Shown here piece by piece: positions 6,714 to 7,016 of a DNA stretch of 7,016 nt. Position numbers and translations under genes: made by a program. The notes under the pieces are model-generated. The model saw nothing but the letters and a program-made list of their open reading frames with translations, was not told the DNA's origin and searched no databases. This DNA is from Armatimonadota bacterium (GTDB taxonomy: Bacteria > Armatimonadota > Fimbriimonadia > Fimbriimonadales > Fimbriimonadaceae): NCBI GenBank assembly GCA_023423495.1, contig JAFAFM010000352.1:1-7016 (forward strand), given 5' to 3'. Every line of letters starts with the position of its first letter. Position 1 is the first letter of the stretch.

Positions 6714-6845
6714 ATTCGATACGCGGGCATGACCATAGGAATGCAAGCTCCTCCAATTCGAAACACGGTCGTGCAGAATCCAATCAAAAACATTCTGATT
6801 CGATTGATGAACTAAAGAATTCGATTGCGCAGGCCGATAATTCCA
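6714..6845 (+). repeat. Degenerate repeat: ATTCGA recurring on a 21-bp lattice
   Basis: Exact ATTCGA occurs at 6714, 6756, 6798 and 6819, with starts separated by 42, 42 and 21 bp. The vacant lattice positions hold weaker versions: ATAGGA at 6735, AATCCA at 6777 and ATTCCA at 6840. In all seven, the first and sixth bases are A. The bases between the motifs are not conserved. Twenty-one bp is two helical turns, which would place bound protein on one face of the DNA. It is also seven codons: in one frame the motif reads as Asp/Asn/Glu-Ser followed by Ile, Asn or Lys every seven residues. The array ends 33 bp before the ATG of the next gene. Operator array and decayed heptad-repeat coding region are both open. 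Confidence 0.6.
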
Positions 6846-6870
6846 ATGGGGACAACAGAATAACGAGTAA

Positions 6871-6874
6871 GAGG
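6871..6874 (+). promoter_or_regulatory. Ribosome binding site (GAGG) of the gene at 6879
   Basis: GAGG within the purine run AGAGGAAAG lies 4 nt before the ATG at 6879. It is one of the clearest Shine-Dalgarno-like sites in the window, and the in-frame stop TAA at 6861-6863 excludes any upstream start. Confidence 0.5.
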
Positions 6875-6878
6875 AAAG

Positions 6879-7016
6879 ATGGCAAACAATATCGAGCGCT
6901 TGGCTGATCACGATTTGAAGAAGTTGGTCGGCGTTATGTATTCGGCGATTTTGGGTAACGAAGTGAGTTACGGTCTTAGCCCCGGGGATAGCGCCGAACT
7001 GCTCACAAGATTGGAT
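6879..7016 (+). CDS. Unknown protein, N-terminal 46 residues (runs off the right edge)
   Basis: An open frame from ATG 6879 to the end of the window, read by me from the sequence. It begins MANNIERLADHDLKKLVGVM, followed by YSAILGNEVSYGLSPGDSAELLTRLD. There is no signal peptide. The composition is that of a soluble helical protein with a Gly/Asn break (LGNEVSYGLSPGD) between two helices. A good ribosome binding site and natural amino-acid use make it a real gene. I do not recognise a family from 46 residues. It sits directly behind the 21-bp motif lattice, so if those motifs are operators, this is the gene they would control. Confidence 0.7.
   Translation, partial: MANNIERLADHDLKKLVGVMYSAILGNEVSYGLSPGDSAELLTRLD

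Larger units (their letters stand above)
6505..6878. other. 374-bp gap without a convincing gene
   Basis: The left part (6505-6690) shows no gene, no RNA gene and no clear terminator behind the preceding gene; TTGAAA at 6553 has no correctly spaced -10. The right part holds the 21-bp periodic motif described separately. Small frames cross it: 90 codons at 6635-6907 from GTG, and 41 codons at 6690-6815 from ATG. Neither has a ribosome binding site or a recognisable product. The most likely role is an upstream regulatory region of the gene starting at 6879, or the remains of a decayed gene. Confidence 0.5.

Noticed and set aside
6692..6860. CRISPR array or plasmid iterons
   Set aside because: Only about six bases are conserved per 21-bp unit. 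CRISPR repeats and iterons are longer and nearly identical between copies.
6564..6911. Minus-strand open frame of 115 codons across the right-hand gap
   Set aside because: His/Ser/Cys-rich sequence without a domain or ribosome binding site; it also overlaps the start of the gene at 6879.

Overview
The window is ordinary bacterial chromosome on its left two-thirds and a patchier, partly broken accessory stretch on its right third. Base composition is moderately GC-rich by eye. Two lipoprotein signal peptides and a type IV prepilin leader point to a bacterium with a secretion-competent envelope. The mix of a DUF1015 protein, a PhnP-like metallo-hydrolase, a DUF4015 lipoprotein and a DUF1559-style prepilin with a C-terminal DGxVK motif resembles Armatimonadota (Fimbriimonadia-like) or Planctomycetota-type genomes. 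This is a weak inference from memory; no phylogenetic marker is present.

Left, 1-2799: a polyprenyl diphosphate synthase of the IspA type runs leftward off the edge. It is divergent, over a 48-bp gap, from a rightward two-gene unit, DUF1015 then an MBL-fold hydrolase. Those two overlap by 4 bp (ATGA) and are probably translationally coupled.

Middle, 2800-5031: after a featureless convergent gap of 138 bp come two divergent lipoprotein genes. One is an IcaB/PgaB-like polysaccharide deacetylase (minus strand) and the other a DUF4015 putative glycoside hydrolase (plus strand). Their start regions overlap by 21 bp, so there is no intergenic promoter space. Together they carry the two activities that PgaB joins in one lipoprotein, which suggests joint work on an exported amino-sugar polysaccharide. 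The substrate is unknown.

Right, 5032-7016: a candidate promoter and a leader with three hairpins precede a prepilin-like gene that is broken by a one-base frameshift just after its hydrophobic segment. The next gene, a single-pass membrane protein of unknown function, also appears frameshifted. Two adjacent single-base indels mean either a decaying locus or locally poor sequence. A 374-bp gap follows. Its right half holds a degenerate motif, ATTCGA, recurring on a 21-bp lattice directly upstream of a new unknown gene that leaves the window at its right edge. I could not identify a complete new system. The best candidates for a second look are the 21-bp lattice, the split PgaB-like pair with overlapping starts, and the structured leader of the broken prepilin gene.
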